Counted from the stretch's first letter, positions 24,056-32,578 are shown. The stretch: 32,578 bases of DNA from an uncultured Alphaproteobacteria bacterium (GCA_937895955.1 CALAZI010000125.1:1-32578), one strand, 5' to 3'. The notes: generated by a model not told the origin, from the letters alone. Made by a program: numbers and translations.

Positions 24056-24082
24056 ATTCGGCGCCCGCCAAAAGCGAATATC

Positions 24083-25267
24083 TCAACCGGCGAGAATATC
24101 GGCGAGCGCTTCGCACAGATGGCCGACATTGGCTTCATTGACGCCGCACATGTTCGCGCGGCCGCCGCCGGCGAGATAGACGCCGTGCTTTTCACGCAAA
24201 GCGAGAACCTGCGCATCGCTGACCGGCAGCAGGGAAAACATGCCGTTCTGGCGTTCAATATAGGAGAGCCGGTCGCCGAGCTGGTGTTCGGCGGCTGTCT
24301 TCACCAGCCGGCGCCGATTGGCGATCACCGCTAGGCGCATCTCCTCAAGCTCGGCGCGCCAGGCCTTATTGAGAGCGGGGTCGGTCAAGATGTCGGCGAC
24401 AATGATCCCGCCATGCGCCGGCGGCATCGAATAGATTTGCCGCGCGATGTTGAGGATATGGCTTTTCATCGCCGCCGCGCGTCCGGCGTCGGCGCCGACG
24501 GCGATCAACGCGCCCGTACGCTCACGGTAAAGGCCGAAATTTTTCGAGCAGGAGTAGCTGACAAGGAATTCCGGCGCCCGCTCGGCGAGGCGGCGAATGA
24601 CATAGGCGTCTTCGTCGAGGCCCTTGGCGAATCCGTGATAGGCGCAGTCGACAAAAGGCAGAAACCCCTTTTCGACAGCAAGGTCGGCGATGGCGTCGAT
24701 TGCGTCCTTTGAAAGATCGGCGCCGGTCGGGTTGTGGCATCCGCCATGGATGAGCAGGACGTCTTTCGGTCCGAGCTTCGACGCGCTCGTATGAAAGGCG
24801 TCGAAATCAACGCCGCCCGTCCGAGCGTCGTAATAGGGAATCATCGCGATCTTCAGGCCCGCAGCCGACAACAACGGATGGTGGTTCGCCCAGGTCGGCG
24901 TTCCGATCGCGACCGCTTCAGCGCCTGCGCGCTTCAAAAGCTCGGCGCCGACGCGAAGGGCGCCGCAGCCGCCGGGCGTCTGGACGACGGCGCATCGCTC
25001 TGGCGCGAGCGCGCCATCGAAAATGAGTTTGCGGATCGCCTCGCCGAAGCCGGGCGCGCCTTCCGGCGGCATATAGACTTTCGTCGTTTCACGCTCAACG
25101 AGGCGTCGTTGGGCGTCAACGACAGCCCCCATCACCGGCGTGCGATTGTCCGGCGTCCGGAAAACGCCGACACCGAGGTCGATCTTTTTCGTCCGCGGAT
25201 CGTCATTGTAGAGTTTGGTGAGGCCCAACAAGGCGTCAGGCGGCAGGGCGGCGAGGTCGGCGAACAT
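24083..25267 (-). CDS. Aspartate/aromatic amino acid aminotransferase (class I, Ia)
   Basis: 394 residues, typical of the AspC/TyrB group. PLP enzyme moving the amino group of aspartate or aromatic amino acids to 2-oxoglutarate. Seen: the N-terminal PPDALLGLTKLYNDDPRTKKIDLGVGVF, TPGGCGALRVGAELL, the HGGCHNPTGADLS loop with substrate/PLP Asn, FVDCAYHGFAKGL, the catalytic Lys in SYSCSKNFGLYRERTGAL, and RQIYSMPPAHGG. It starts 12 bases after the indolepyruvate oxidoreductase stop, clearly one operon. That pairing points to aromatic substrates: this enzyme would make the aryl-pyruvates the oxidoreductase consumes. TyrB-like specificity is inferred from context, not from residues. Confidence 0.9.
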   Translation of the reverse strand: MFADLAALPPDALLGLTKLYNDDPRTKKIDLGVGVFRTPDNRTPVMGAVVDAQRRLVERETTKVYMPPEGAPGFGEAIRKLIFDGALAPERCAVVQTPGGCGALRVGAELLKRAGAEAVAIGTPTWANHHPLLSAAGLKIAMIPYYDARTGGVDFDAFHTSASKLGPKDVLLIHGGCHNPTGADLSKDAIDAIADLAVEKGFLPFVDCAYHGFAKGLDEDAYVIRRLAERAPEFLVSYSCSKNFGLYRERTGALIAVGADAGRAAAMKSHILNIARQIYSMPPAHGGIIVADILTDPALNKAWRAELEEMRLAVIANRRRLVKTAAEHQLGDRLSYIERQNGMFSLLPVSDAQVLALREKHGVYLAGGGRANMCGVNEANVGHLCEALADILAG

Positions 25268-25279
25268 TGTCTGGGTCTT

Positions 25280-28200
25280 TCAGGCGGCTCTTTCAGGGCG
25301 GCCTTCCATAAACGATCGTGAGAGAGTCGCATACCGGTTTTCCGCCTTTTTTATTGCGGCGAGCTTGACCGGGCCATAGCCTCTAATCTCGTCCGGAATG
25401 TTGGCGATTTCTATCGCGGTATCGAGATTTTCTGAAGAGAGTTCCGCGGCGACGCGCTGAATGCGCGCGATATAGTCGTCAATAAGCCGCCGCTCGATAC
25501 GGCGTTCCTCAGTTCTTCCGAACGGATCGAAGACCGTCCCGCGCAGGAACCTGAAATGCTTTAGAACGGAGAGCGCGCCGTACATCCACGGCCCGAATTC
25601 GGATTTTTTCGGCCGTCCGTCAGCATCGGTTTCACTGTTGAACGCCGGTGGCGCCATATGAAATTTGAGGCGATAATCGCCTTCGAATTCGGCAGAGAGT
25701 TTCTTCTTGAAGGCGCCGTCGGTGTAAAGGCGGGCGACCTCATATTCATCCTTATACGCCATAAGTTTGAAGAGATTTTTGGCTGCGGCGCGCGCCAGAG
25801 ATTCGGAATGCGGCGTTCGCTCAGCGGCCTTGCGAACGTTCTTGACGCAGTCGACATACCGTTCGGCGTATTTCTCATTTTGGTACTTTGTTAGGAATTG
25901 CGCGCGGCGTTGAATGAAGGCGTCGAGAGACTGATCTTCCGCCGGCTTGGCGGTTATTCCGACTGCGCGCAGGACCGCTTCGCCATTGACGGCGGCGGCT
26001 CGGCCGAACGCGAAAGCGGATTTGTTTTTTGCGACCGCAACGCCGTTGAGCTCAATCGCGCGCATCAGGGCGGCTTCGGAAACGGGGACAAGGGCCCGCT
26101 GCCAGGCGAAGCCGAGCAGGAACATATTTGAAAAAACAGTGTCGCCCAGAAGGCGCAGCGCAATGTCGACGGCGTCGATCGCATCGACATTATCTTCCCC
26201 GCAGGCGTCTTTCAGGGTTTTGATGCGCTGATGCGCGGCGAAGTCGATGCTGCGGTTCTTGATGAAATCTGCGGTTGGGATGATGTCGGCGTTGGCGACG
26301 GCTCGCGTGCGCGCCGCTTGCATCACGGCCAACGCGCGCGCGTCGGTCGCCACAACAAGATCGCAGGCGATGACGGCTTCAGCCTCGCCGATATCGATGC
26401 GCACCTGATTAAGACTTGCAGGCGACTCGCCGAGCCGCACATAGGAAAGCACCGAGCCCCCCTTTTGCGCGAAGCCCATAAAATCGAGAACGCTGGCGCC
26501 TTTCCCTTCAAGATGCGCGGCCATGGTGACGATGGCGCCGATTGTCACGACGCCCGTGCCGCCGACGCCGGCCACAAGAAGATCGTATGCGCGGTCGATT
26601 GCGGGCAGTGACGGCGCAGGAAGCGCGCTCAGGATTTCTTCCATTTCGCCGTCAATCACGCGGGTTTCCGGCTTTCTCAGTTCGCCGCCTTCGACGGAAA
26701 CGAAACTAGGGCAGAAGCCTTTGACGCAGGAATAGTCCTTGTTGCACGAAGATTGGTCAATTTTTCTCTTGCGGCCGAACTCGGTTTCAACCGGGATGAC
26801 CGAAAGGCAGTTCGACTGTTTTGAACAATCGCCGCAGCCTTCGCAGACAAGCTCATTGATGAAAATGCGCTTGGCGGGGTCCGGATACAGCCCTTTCTTG
26901 CGGCGGCGGCGTTTTTCAGCGGCGCAGGTTTGTTCGTATATAATGACAGTGACGCCTTTAATCTCACGCATCTCACGCTGGATCGCGTCAAGCTCGTCCC
27001 GGTGACGCACGTCGATATCGTGCGGCAAGCCGCCATTCTCAACGATTCTTTCCGGCTGATCGGAGACGATGACGATTTTTCTGACGCCTTCGGCTTTCAC
27101 CTGATTGGCGATGGCGGGGACGGTGATGACGCCGTCAACCGGCTGGCCGCCCGTCATCGCGACGGCGTCGTTGAACAGAATTTTATAGGTGATGTTGGCG
27201 CCGGCGGCGATCGCCTGACGGATCGCCATATAGCCGGAATGGTAATAGGTGCCGTCGCCGAGATTTTGGAAGATGTGGGGCCGGTCTTTCAGAAATAACG
27301 ACTTCGCCGCCCAGTTGACGCCTTCGCCCCCCATCTGGATGAGCGAGGACGTATCGCGGTCCATCCACGACGCCATGAAGTGGCAGCCGATGCCGGCGAG
27401 CGCTTTCGACCCTTCCGGCACTTTCGTCGATGTGTTGTGCGGGCAGCCGGAGCAGAAATAGGGAATGCGTTTGGCGCCGCCCGGAGCCTCAACGCTGCGC
27501 GCGGCGCGTTCGATCCGGCCTAATGCGTCGGAAAAATCAAGATCGGGAAAAACGCGCTTCAGGCGCTGGGCGATGATCGGCGCCAGAACGGAAGGTGAAA
27601 GCTCTTCAACCCAGGAGATGAGCGGCGCGCCGACCTCATCATGCTTGCCGAGAATGAGGTCAGGTTTGGAAACGGCGCGATCGTAGAGATATTCCTTGAG
27701 CTGGCTTTCGATAATGCCGCGCTTTTCTTCAATGACGAGCACTTCCTTCTTGCCGGCCATGAAGCGCTCAGCGCCTTCGTTCTCAAGCGGCCAGACGAGG
27801 CCTACCTTGTAGACGTCAAGCCCGATGGCGCGGGCGCGCGATTCGTCGACGCCAAGCATCTGAAGCGCTTCGAGAACGTCAAGATGCGCCTTTCCCGTCG
27901 TGATGATTCCGTAGCGGGCGTCTGGATCATTGTAGGTTGCTCGGTCGATCGGATTGGCGCGCGCGAAGGCGCGTACGGCTTCCTTCTTGAATTTCATGCG
28001 CCGTTCGATCTGCATGCCGGGCAGATCCGGCCAGCGAAAATTAAGACCGTCAGGCGGCATTTCGAAATCAGCCGGCGTTATGAATGCCGGCGTTTCCGGA
28101 AGCGCTAGGCTCGCCGCGCTCTCAACAGTTTCCGAAATCCCCTTGAAACCGACCCACATGCCTGAAAAGCGCGAGAGCGCGAAACCGTAGAGGCCGTAGC

Positions 28201-28759
28201 TGATATATTCGGCGATTGAGGCGGGATTGAGCGTCGGCATGTACCAGGACATGAACGCTACGTCTGACTGATGCGACATGGATGAGGAAACGCAGCCATG
28301 ATCGTCGCCGGCGACTACCAGCACGCCGCCATGCGGCGATGATCCGTAGGCGTTGCCGTGTTTTAGCGCATCCCCGGCGCGATCAACGCCAGGCCCCTTG
28401 CCGTACCACATCGAAAAAACGCCATCGACCGTGCGGTCTTTTTCCAGTTCGACCTGCTGCGTGCCGAGGATCGCGGTTGCGGCGAGGTCTTCATTGATCG
28501 CGGGCAGAAACTCGATCTGCTCCTGTTTCAGGAATTTGCCGGCGCGCCACATCGCCTGGTCGACGCCGCCCAAGGGCGAACCGCGATAGCCGGAGACGAA
28601 TCCGGCCGTGTTGAGGCCCCTACGGCGATCGAGCCGGCGCTGGTGGAGCATGATCGCAACCAGGGCCTGACTGCCCGTGAAGAAAGCCCGGCCCGACTCG
28701 CGCCGATATCGGTCGTCGAGCGAATAGGGGTCGAGCGGCGCGGAACCGGCGGTCGCCAT
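25280..28759 (-). CDS. Indolepyruvate:ferredoxin oxidoreductase, fused alpha/beta form
   Basis: 1159 residues. Thiamine-diphosphate enzyme converting aryl-pyruvates and CoA to aryl-acetyl-CoA and CO2, reducing ferredoxin. Order: N-terminal pyruvate-oxidoreductase-like domain (FFTGSQALVAIML, GFVSGYRGSPLGGVD, SMWYGKGPGVDRAGDA), TPP-binding domain (YFCSGCPHNTSTKVPEG, AGIGCHFMASWMDR, QNLGDGTYYHSGYMAIRQA), a short Fe-S motif with Cys639, 642, 645, 651, then the gamma/IorB-like domain from about 728 (VAGVGGTGVVTIGAIV, MGFAQKGGSVLSYVRLG) and a C-terminal helical extension (DUF6537-like, ending IRGYGPVKLAAIKKAENRYA). This giant fusion is usual in proteobacteria, unlike split archaeal IorAB. AGAGGA 8 bases before the ATG supports the start. 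Divergent from the Lrp gene. Confidence 0.95.
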   Translation of the reverse strand: MATAGSAPLDPYSLDDRYRRESGRAFFTGSQALVAIMLHQRRLDRRRGLNTAGFVSGYRGSPLGGVDQAMWRAGKFLKQEQIEFLPAINEDLAATAILGTQQVELEKDRTVDGVFSMWYGKGPGVDRAGDALKHGNAYGSSPHGGVLVVAGDDHGCVSSSMSHQSDVAFMSWYMPTLNPASIAEYISYGLYGFALSRFSGMWVGFKGISETVESAASLALPETPAFITPADFEMPPDGLNFRWPDLPGMQIERRMKFKKEAVRAFARANPIDRATYNDPDARYGIITTGKAHLDVLEALQMLGVDESRARAIGLDVYKVGLVWPLENEGAERFMAGKKEVLVIEEKRGIIESQLKEYLYDRAVSKPDLILGKHDEVGAPLISWVEELSPSVLAPIIAQRLKRVFPDLDFSDALGRIERAARSVEAPGGAKRIPYFCSGCPHNTSTKVPEGSKALAGIGCHFMASWMDRDTSSLIQMGGEGVNWAAKSLFLKDRPHIFQNLGDGTYYHSGYMAIRQAIAAGANITYKILFNDAVAMTGGQPVDGVITVPAIANQVKAEGVRKIVIVSDQPERIVENGGLPHDIDVRHRDELDAIQREMREIKGVTVIIYEQTCAAEKRRRRKKGLYPDPAKRIFINELVCEGCGDCSKQSNCLSVIPVETEFGRKRKIDQSSCNKDYSCVKGFCPSFVSVEGGELRKPETRVIDGEMEEILSALPAPSLPAIDRAYDLLVAGVGGTGVVTIGAIVTMAAHLEGKGASVLDFMGFAQKGGSVLSYVRLGESPASLNQVRIDIGEAEAVIACDLVVATDARALAVMQAARTRAVANADIIPTADFIKNRSIDFAAHQRIKTLKDACGEDNVDAIDAVDIALRLLGDTVFSNMFLLGFAWQRALVPVSEAALMRAIELNGVAVAKNKSAFAFGRAAAVNGEAVLRAVGITAKPAEDQSLDAFIQRRAQFLTKYQNEKYAERYVDCVKNVRKAAERTPHSESLARAAAKNLFKLMAYKDEYEVARLYTDGAFKKKLSAEFEGDYRLKFHMAPPAFNSETDADGRPKKSEFGPWMYGALSVLKHFRFLRGTVFDPFGRTEERRIERRLIDDYIARIQRVAAELSSENLDTAIEIANIPDEIRGYGPVKLAAIKKAENRYATLSRSFMEGRPERAA

Positions 28760-28898
28760 GCGTTGATCCTCTTTTTTCGCGCAGTATTTATCTGATTTGA
28801 TTGCAAAATTCGCCTTTTATGTTGCGGAAAAAGATCATCTAATGGATGATGTATTTCAAAATCCATGACATCATGAAATGGACATAGCGGAACGAAAG
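28760..28898. promoter_or_regulatory. Divergent promoter region, IOR operon / Lrp regulator, with two palindromes
   Basis: This AT-rich interval separates two oppositely directed genes. Two dyads are visible: ATCATC-N5-GATGAT at 28834-28850 (17 bases) and CATGA-CA-TCATG at 28864-28875 (perfect). Their centres are about 28 bases apart, the sort of helically phased spacing Lrp-type octamers use. The second dyad lies just upstream of the regulator start, consistent with autoregulation. Binding by the adjacent Lrp protein is inferred. Confidence 0.5.
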
Positions 28899-29354
28899 AT
28901 GATTGACGAGATTGATCAGAAGATCCTGCGCGTCCTCCAGCGCCAATGCCGGCTTTCAGCGCAGGAACTCGCGGAGGCGACCGGCATCTCCGCCGCGACA
29001 TGCTGGCGACGGCTGAAGGCGCTCGAAGAATCGGGCGTCATCAAGGATTACCGCGCGATACTTGATCGCGAGAAAATCGGCATGGCGGTCACTGCGTTCG
29101 TCCATGTTTCAATCGAACGCCAATTTACGAAAGTCGTCTCGGCGATTGAAAAGAAGATGCGCGCGCGTCCCGAAGTGCTCGAATGTTATGCGACGACCGG
29201 CGACGCGGATTTCACCTTGAGGGTCGTCGCACGCGATATCGTGGATTATGACCGCTTTCTTCAAACGTTCCTGCAGGAGCTTCCGGAGATCGGGCAGATC
29301 AGGTCGTCAATCGCCCTGCGCGAGGTCAAGGAAACAACTGAATTGCCGCTGTAA
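28899..29354 (+). CDS. Lrp/AsnC family transcriptional regulator
   Basis: 151 residues from ATG 28899; an ATG at 28878 in frame would add 7 residues (MDIAERK). I prefer 28899 because GCGGAACGAAAG precedes it, whereas 28878 has no ribosome site and nearly touches the palindrome. N-terminal winged helix: IDEIDQKILRVLQRQCRLSAQELAEATGISAATCWRRLKALEESGVIKDYRAIL. C-terminal RAM ligand/oligomerisation domain: AFVHVSIER, VLECYATTGDADFTLRVVARDIVDYDRFL, IGQIRSSIALREVKETTELPL. It is divergent to the aminotransferase/IOR genes, so a BkdR-like local regulator responding to an amino acid is likely; the effector is not readable from sequence. Confidence 0.93.
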   Translation: MIDEIDQKILRVLQRQCRLSAQELAEATGISAATCWRRLKALEESGVIKDYRAILDREKIGMAVTAFVHVSIERQFTKVVSAIEKKMRARPEVLECYATTGDADFTLRVVARDIVDYDRFLQTFLQELPEIGQIRSSIALREVKETTELPL

Positions 29355-29358
29355 CAAA

Positions 29359-29385
29359 AAAGAGCGCGGCATCGCCGCGCTCTTT
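29359..29385 (-). terminator. Bidirectional intrinsic terminator, strongest for the minus-strand peptidase gene
   Basis: AAAGAGCGCGGC (29359-29370) and GCCGCGCTCTTT (29374-29385) form a perfect 12-bp stem with a 3-base loop. Read on the minus strand the stem is followed by an uninterrupted T-run, the classic intrinsic form, 21 bases after the peptidase stop. On the plus strand it lies just after the Lrp gene, with only a short CTTT tail. Confidence 0.9.
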
Positions 29386-29405
29386 CGTGACGGTTCTGAA
29401 ATGCA

Positions 29406-31556
29406 CTAGTCGACCGGGAAGCCGCGATCGCGCAGCAGCGCCGAGGTGTCGACGTCGCGGCCGCGGAATTTGCGGAAGCCTTCCGCCGGATCGATCGAGT
29501 CGCCGACCGACATGACATAGTCATGCAGTTTTTTCGCGGTTTCCTTATCGTAGAAGCTGCCAGCCTCGACAAAGGCTTCCGCTGCGTCGGCGGTGATCGA
29601 GTCCGCCCAGAGATAGCTGTAATAGCCGGCCGCGTAGCCTTCGCCGGAGAAGATATGCCCGAATTGCGGCGTGCGGTGACGCATGACGATTTCCTTCGGC
29701 GCGCCGAGCGCTTCCAGCGTTTCGCGTTCGAAGGCGTCAGGATCGATTTCCGCATCGCCCGCGAGGTGAAGCTTCATATCGACGAGGGCGCTCATTAGAT
29801 ATTCGACGGTTGAAAAGCCCTGATTGAAGGTCTTGGCGGCCTTGATCTTGTCGACAAGCGCCTGGGGCAGGGGCTCGCCGGTTTCATAATGGACGAGGAA
29901 ACGGTTCATCACTTCCGGAGTCGTCAGCCAGCGCTCGTTAAGCTGCGAGGGAAACTCGACATAATCGCGCGGCACGTTCGTTCCCGCCTGCGAAGGGTAT
30001 TTGACGTTCGAATTGAGGCCGTGCAGCGCGTGGCCGAATTCGTGAAACAGCGTTTCGGCGTCGTCCCAGGAAATCAGCACCGGTTCGCCGGGCTTTCCCT
30101 TGATGAAGTTTGAATTGTTGGAGACGATCGGCTTGATGTCGCCGGCGAGCTTTTCCTGACCGCGATATTCCGTCATCCATGCGCCGGATCCTTTGCCGGT
30201 GCGCGCATAGGGATCGAAATACCAGAGCCCGACGAGATCGCCATCTGCGCCGAGAACCTTCCAGACGCGAACATCCGGATTGAAAACCGGCGCGTCGTCG
30301 ATCTGGGCGAATGAAAACCCGTAAAGCTGACCCGCCGCCCAGAACATGCCCTCACGCAGCTTTTCAAGCTGCATGTAAGGTTTCACAAGATTGAAATCGA
30401 GGTCGTATTTCGCCTTGCGCACTTTCTCTGCGTAATAGCGATAATCCCATGGCTCGATGGTGACGCCTGCGCCTTCCGCATCGGCGATCGCCTGCATGTC
30501 GGCGACTTCTTCCTTCACGCGCGCCACCGCCTTCGGCCAGACGCGCATCATCAGGTCCATCGCCGCATCCGGCGTTTTCGCCATCTGGCGTTCGATCGCC
30601 CAGTGCGCGTAGGTCGGATAGCCGAGCAGCTTTGAGCGTTCGGCGCGAAGTTTCAGCGTTTCCGCAATGATGGCGTTATTGTCTTCCGAATCGCCATTGT
30701 CGCCGCGATTGACGAAGGCGCGCCAGACCTTTTCGCGCAGCGCGCGGTTGTCGGCGTAGGTGAGGAACGGATCGGCGGCCGAGCGCGTGTTCAGCACCGC
30801 CCATTTTTCCGGCTTGCCGTTTTCTTTCGCCGTTTCCTTCATGCCGTCGATGATGGATTGCGGCAGGCCTTTGAGATCGGATTTCTTCTCGACCCAGGTG
30901 ACAGTTTCCTCATCCTTCAACAGGTTCTGCGTGAACTGGGTGCCAAGCGTCGCCAGACGCTGATTGATTTCAGCGACGCGCTTCTTGCCGGCTTCGTCAA
31001 GATTGGCGCCGTTGCGGACGAAGCCCTTATAGTGATCTTCAAGTAGGCGTTGCTCTTCCGGCTTCAGCTTCTTTTTGGCTTTGCCGTCATAGACCGCGGA
31101 GACGCGCTTGAAGAGCGCGTCGTTCTGGTTGACCTCGTCATAGAAGGCCGCGAGCTTCGGATAGACGACAAGCTCGATATCCGGCACGTCGCCCGTATTG
31201 AGGTTGCCTGAATAGACGCCGAAGAGATTTTGAAGCCGCGTCAGCGCGTCGCCGGATTCTTCAAGCGCTGCGATCGTGTTCTCAAACGTCGGTTTCGCTT
31301 TGCTTGAGGTGATCGCATCGACATCGGCTTTTGCGAGCGCGATCGCCGCATCGAACGCTGGAATGAAATCCTTCGTGTTGATCTTGTCCCATGGCGGAAC
31401 GCCGCCATACGGACCGGTCCATACGGCGAGAAGCGCGTTATCGGCGGCGATCGCGGTCGCCGATGTTTCGCTTTGGGCTTGTTCTTGGGCTGTCACGGGC
31501 GCGCTCCCGAGAGCGATCGCAAGCGCGATCGCCGAAACTGCGATATGCCTAACCAC
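29406..31556 (-). CDS. M3 family metallopeptidase (Dcp-like peptidyl-dipeptidase), exported
   Basis: 716 residues from a GTG start. The open frame extends 50 codons further upstream, but GTG at 31556 follows GGAGAG and begins a clean signal peptide (VVRHIAVSAIALAIALGSAPVTAQ), so the longer form is rejected. Mature protein: thimet oligopeptidase fold with the zinc motif HEFGH at about 505-509 (ETLFHEFGHALHGL), the third ligand Glu in YVEFPSQLNE, and the ending SGEGYAAGYYSYLWADSITADAAEAF. It probably removes C-terminal dipeptides from oligopeptides in the periplasm. Peptidyl-dipeptidase and oligopeptidase A are hard to separate; the signal peptide and length favour Dcp. It ends at a strong terminator. 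Confidence 0.93.
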   Translation of the reverse strand: MVRHIAVSAIALAIALGSAPVTAQEQAQSETSATAIAADNALLAVWTGPYGGVPPWDKINTKDFIPAFDAAIALAKADVDAITSSKAKPTFENTIAALEESGDALTRLQNLFGVYSGNLNTGDVPDIELVVYPKLAAFYDEVNQNDALFKRVSAVYDGKAKKKLKPEEQRLLEDHYKGFVRNGANLDEAGKKRVAEINQRLATLGTQFTQNLLKDEETVTWVEKKSDLKGLPQSIIDGMKETAKENGKPEKWAVLNTRSAADPFLTYADNRALREKVWRAFVNRGDNGDSEDNNAIIAETLKLRAERSKLLGYPTYAHWAIERQMAKTPDAAMDLMMRVWPKAVARVKEEVADMQAIADAEGAGVTIEPWDYRYYAEKVRKAKYDLDFNLVKPYMQLEKLREGMFWAAGQLYGFSFAQIDDAPVFNPDVRVWKVLGADGDLVGLWYFDPYARTGKGSGAWMTEYRGQEKLAGDIKPIVSNNSNFIKGKPGEPVLISWDDAETLFHEFGHALHGLNSNVKYPSQAGTNVPRDYVEFPSQLNERWLTTPEVMNRFLVHYETGEPLPQALVDKIKAAKTFNQGFSTVEYLMSALVDMKLHLAGDAEIDPDAFERETLEALGAPKEIVMRHRTPQFGHIFSGEGYAAGYYSYLWADSITADAAEAFVEAGSFYDKETAKKLHDYVMSVGDSIDPAEGFRKFRGRDVDTSALLRDRGFPVD

Positions 31557-31702
31557 GATAGTCTCTCCATCTTGCGGCCGGCGACCGGATGCGGCCGCGC
31601 GGCTCTGCTGATTATTTCTCGCCGTCTCCCGTATCGCAGGGTTTTCGGCAATGTCTTGACCGGGATCAAGGCGTGAAACGTGTTCATTTTGCGACGAACC
31701 GT

Positions 31703-32578
31703 TCAACCGTCGATCGAAACGCCGGAAAGCCTAGTGAAAAGCGGGTTTCCGAGCGCCTCTGCCTGCGCCGCCGCAAGGTCGTCGGCGAAATAGCGATCCT
31801 GGTCCCAGTTCGCCGCTTTCGCGCGAACTGTCGCGTGAACTTTTTGCAAGGGCGCCGATGTCATGAGAGGCGCATGAAAATCGACGCCCTGCGCGGCAGC
31901 GAGCAGTTCAACGCCGATGACGCCTGCGGCGTTTTGCGCGATCCGTCCGGCTTTTCTCGCAGCGGACGTCGCCATCGATACGTGATCTTCCTGACCGGCG
32001 GAGGTCGGAATGGAATCAACGCTTCCCGGAAACGCCATCGACTTGTTTTCCGAAACGAGCGCCGCCGCCGTCACCTGCGCGATCATGAAGCCGGAATTAA
32101 CGCCGCCGTCGGCGACGAGAAAGGCGGGAAGGCCGCTCATCTTCGGGTCGATCAGCACGGCGGTGCGCCGTTCCGACAACGAACCGACTTCGCACATCGC
32201 CATCGAAATCATGTCGGCGGCGAAGGCGACGGGTTCCGCATGGAAATTGCCGCCGGAAATCGCTTCATCCTTGTCAGGAAAAACGACCGGATTGTCGGTG
32301 ACGGCGTTCGCTTCAATCGTCAGCGTTTTCGCCGCATGGCGCAAAAGATCGAGAGCGGCGCCCATCACCTGCGGCTGGCAGCGGAAGGAGTAGGGGTCCT
32401 GCACGCGGTCGCAATTGATGTGCGATGCGTTGATTGCGCTTCCGTCAAGCAGCGCCCGCAAGGAATTTGCAACGTCGATCTGTCCCGGCTGTCCGCGCAA
32501 TGCGTGAATGCGTTCGTCGAAAGGCGAGAGAGAGCCTTTGAGCGCATCGACAGACAAGGCGCCGGCGCAAAGCGCCGC
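31703..32578 (-). CDS. hutH: Histidine ammonia-lyase, C-terminal part (cut by window end)
   Basis: 292 residues remain; a complete HutH has about 510, so the N-terminal part, including the Ala-Ser-Gly triad that forms the MIO cofactor, lies outside the window. The frame runs open to the right edge (AALCAGALSVDALKGS). It removes ammonia from histidine to give urocanate, the first step of histidine breakdown. Seen: VQDPYSFRCQPQVMGA, NAVTDNPVVF, AISGGNFHAEPVAFAADMISMA, GSLSERR, LIDPKMSGLPAFL, and PTSAGQEDHVSMATSAARK with the catalytic-site residues. It lies about 150 bases upstream of the peptidase gene on the same strand, with no other hut gene visible. Confidence 0.96.
   Translation of the reverse strand, partial: AALCAGALSVDALKGSLSPFDERIHALRGQPGQIDVANSLRALLDGSAINASHINCDRVQDPYSFRCQPQVMGAALDLLRHAAKTLTIEANAVTDNPVVFPDKDEAISGGNFHAEPVAFAADMISMAMCEVGSLSERRTAVLIDPKMSGLPAFLVADGGVNSGFMIAQVTAAALVSENKSMAFPGSVDSIPTSAGQEDHVSMATSAARKAGRIAQNAAGVIGVELLAAAQGVDFHAPLMTSAPLQKVHATVRAKAANWDQDRYFADDLAAAQAEALGNPLFTRLSGVSIDG

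Larger units (their letters stand above)
23755..24082. other. Intergenic region between convergent genes, with two 15-base repeats
   Basis: A 328-base gap between the ends of the PrnB-like gene and the aminotransferase gene. I see no convincing coding region or T-tailed terminator. Minus-strand frames run through it but lack a ribosome site and family resemblance. Its main structure is the pair of near-identical dyad repeats listed separately. AT content is higher than in the neighbouring genes. Confidence 0.5.

Noticed and set aside
31557..31706. 50-codon N-terminal extension of the M3 peptidase open frame
   Set aside because: The extension is polar and precedes a clear signal peptide; the GTG at 31556 has a GGAGAG ribosome site.
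1..32578. CRISPR arrays, tRNA genes, transposons, prophage or toxin-antitoxin genes
   Set aside because: I saw no regularly spaced repeats, tRNA cloverleaf candidates, transposase motifs or small paired toxin-like genes; nearly all sequence is explained by metabolic genes.

Overview
The window comes from a GC-rich alphaproteobacterium. The evidence is the fdsGBA-type soluble formate dehydrogenase, a GatB for the indirect Gln/Asn-tRNA route, a DUF6491-type secreted protein (a family I associate with Caulobacterales and relatives), a fused indolepyruvate ferredoxin oxidoreductase, and dense gene packing with many ATGA, TTG and GTG starts. I cannot name the genus. There are no rRNA or tRNA genes, CRISPR arrays, transposases or phage genes. 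This is chromosomal metabolic DNA with three notable operons.

Layout. (1) 1-3263: tail of an unidentified gene, a PKHD-type Fe(II)/2-oxoglutarate hydroxylase, gatB, a small secreted DUF6491-like protein and a small SEL1-repeat protein. (2) 3295-14756: an unbroken plus-strand run, fdsG-fdsB-fdsA-fdhD-adhC-moaA-moaD-moaE-moaB-moaC-moeA-mobA. AdhC oxidises S-hydroxymethylglutathione (formaldehyde plus glutathione), FdsGBA oxidises formate to CO2 with NAD+, FdhD activates the molybdoenzyme, and the moa/moe/mob genes make its bis-MGD cofactor. The run therefore holds a C1 dissimilation enzyme pair together with its own cofactor supply. (3) 14866-23754: a histidine operon, yerC(TrpR family)-hisG-hisD-[pseudo-hisC::hisB]-hisH-hisA-hisF-hisIE-hisC, followed by a PrnB/DUF1864-like putative haem protein. 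Every biosynthetic step except histidinol-phosphate phosphatase is present. (4) 24083-29354: an aromatic/aspartate aminotransferase and a fused indolepyruvate:ferredoxin oxidoreductase on the minus strand, divergent from an Lrp/AsnC regulator; this reads as an aromatic amino acid catabolic unit with its own regulator. (5) 29406-32578: an exported M3 (Dcp-like) peptidase and the C-terminal part of histidine ammonia-lyase (hutH), cut by the window end.

The strongest unusual signals are in the histidine operon. HisB carries a roughly 275-residue N-terminal extension that aligns by motif with HisC but lacks the catalytic Lys, the PLP Tyr and the PNNP loop, while keeping the fold landmarks and the C-terminal substrate Arg. 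An intact hisC lies later in the same operon. HisB's product is HisC's substrate, so a channelling or scaffold role is a testable idea. The operon also begins with a TrpR/YerC-family gene preceded by an AT-rich inverted repeat, which suggests a dedicated histidine repressor, and it ends with a haem-dioxygenase-superfamily gene that has no known role in histidine metabolism.
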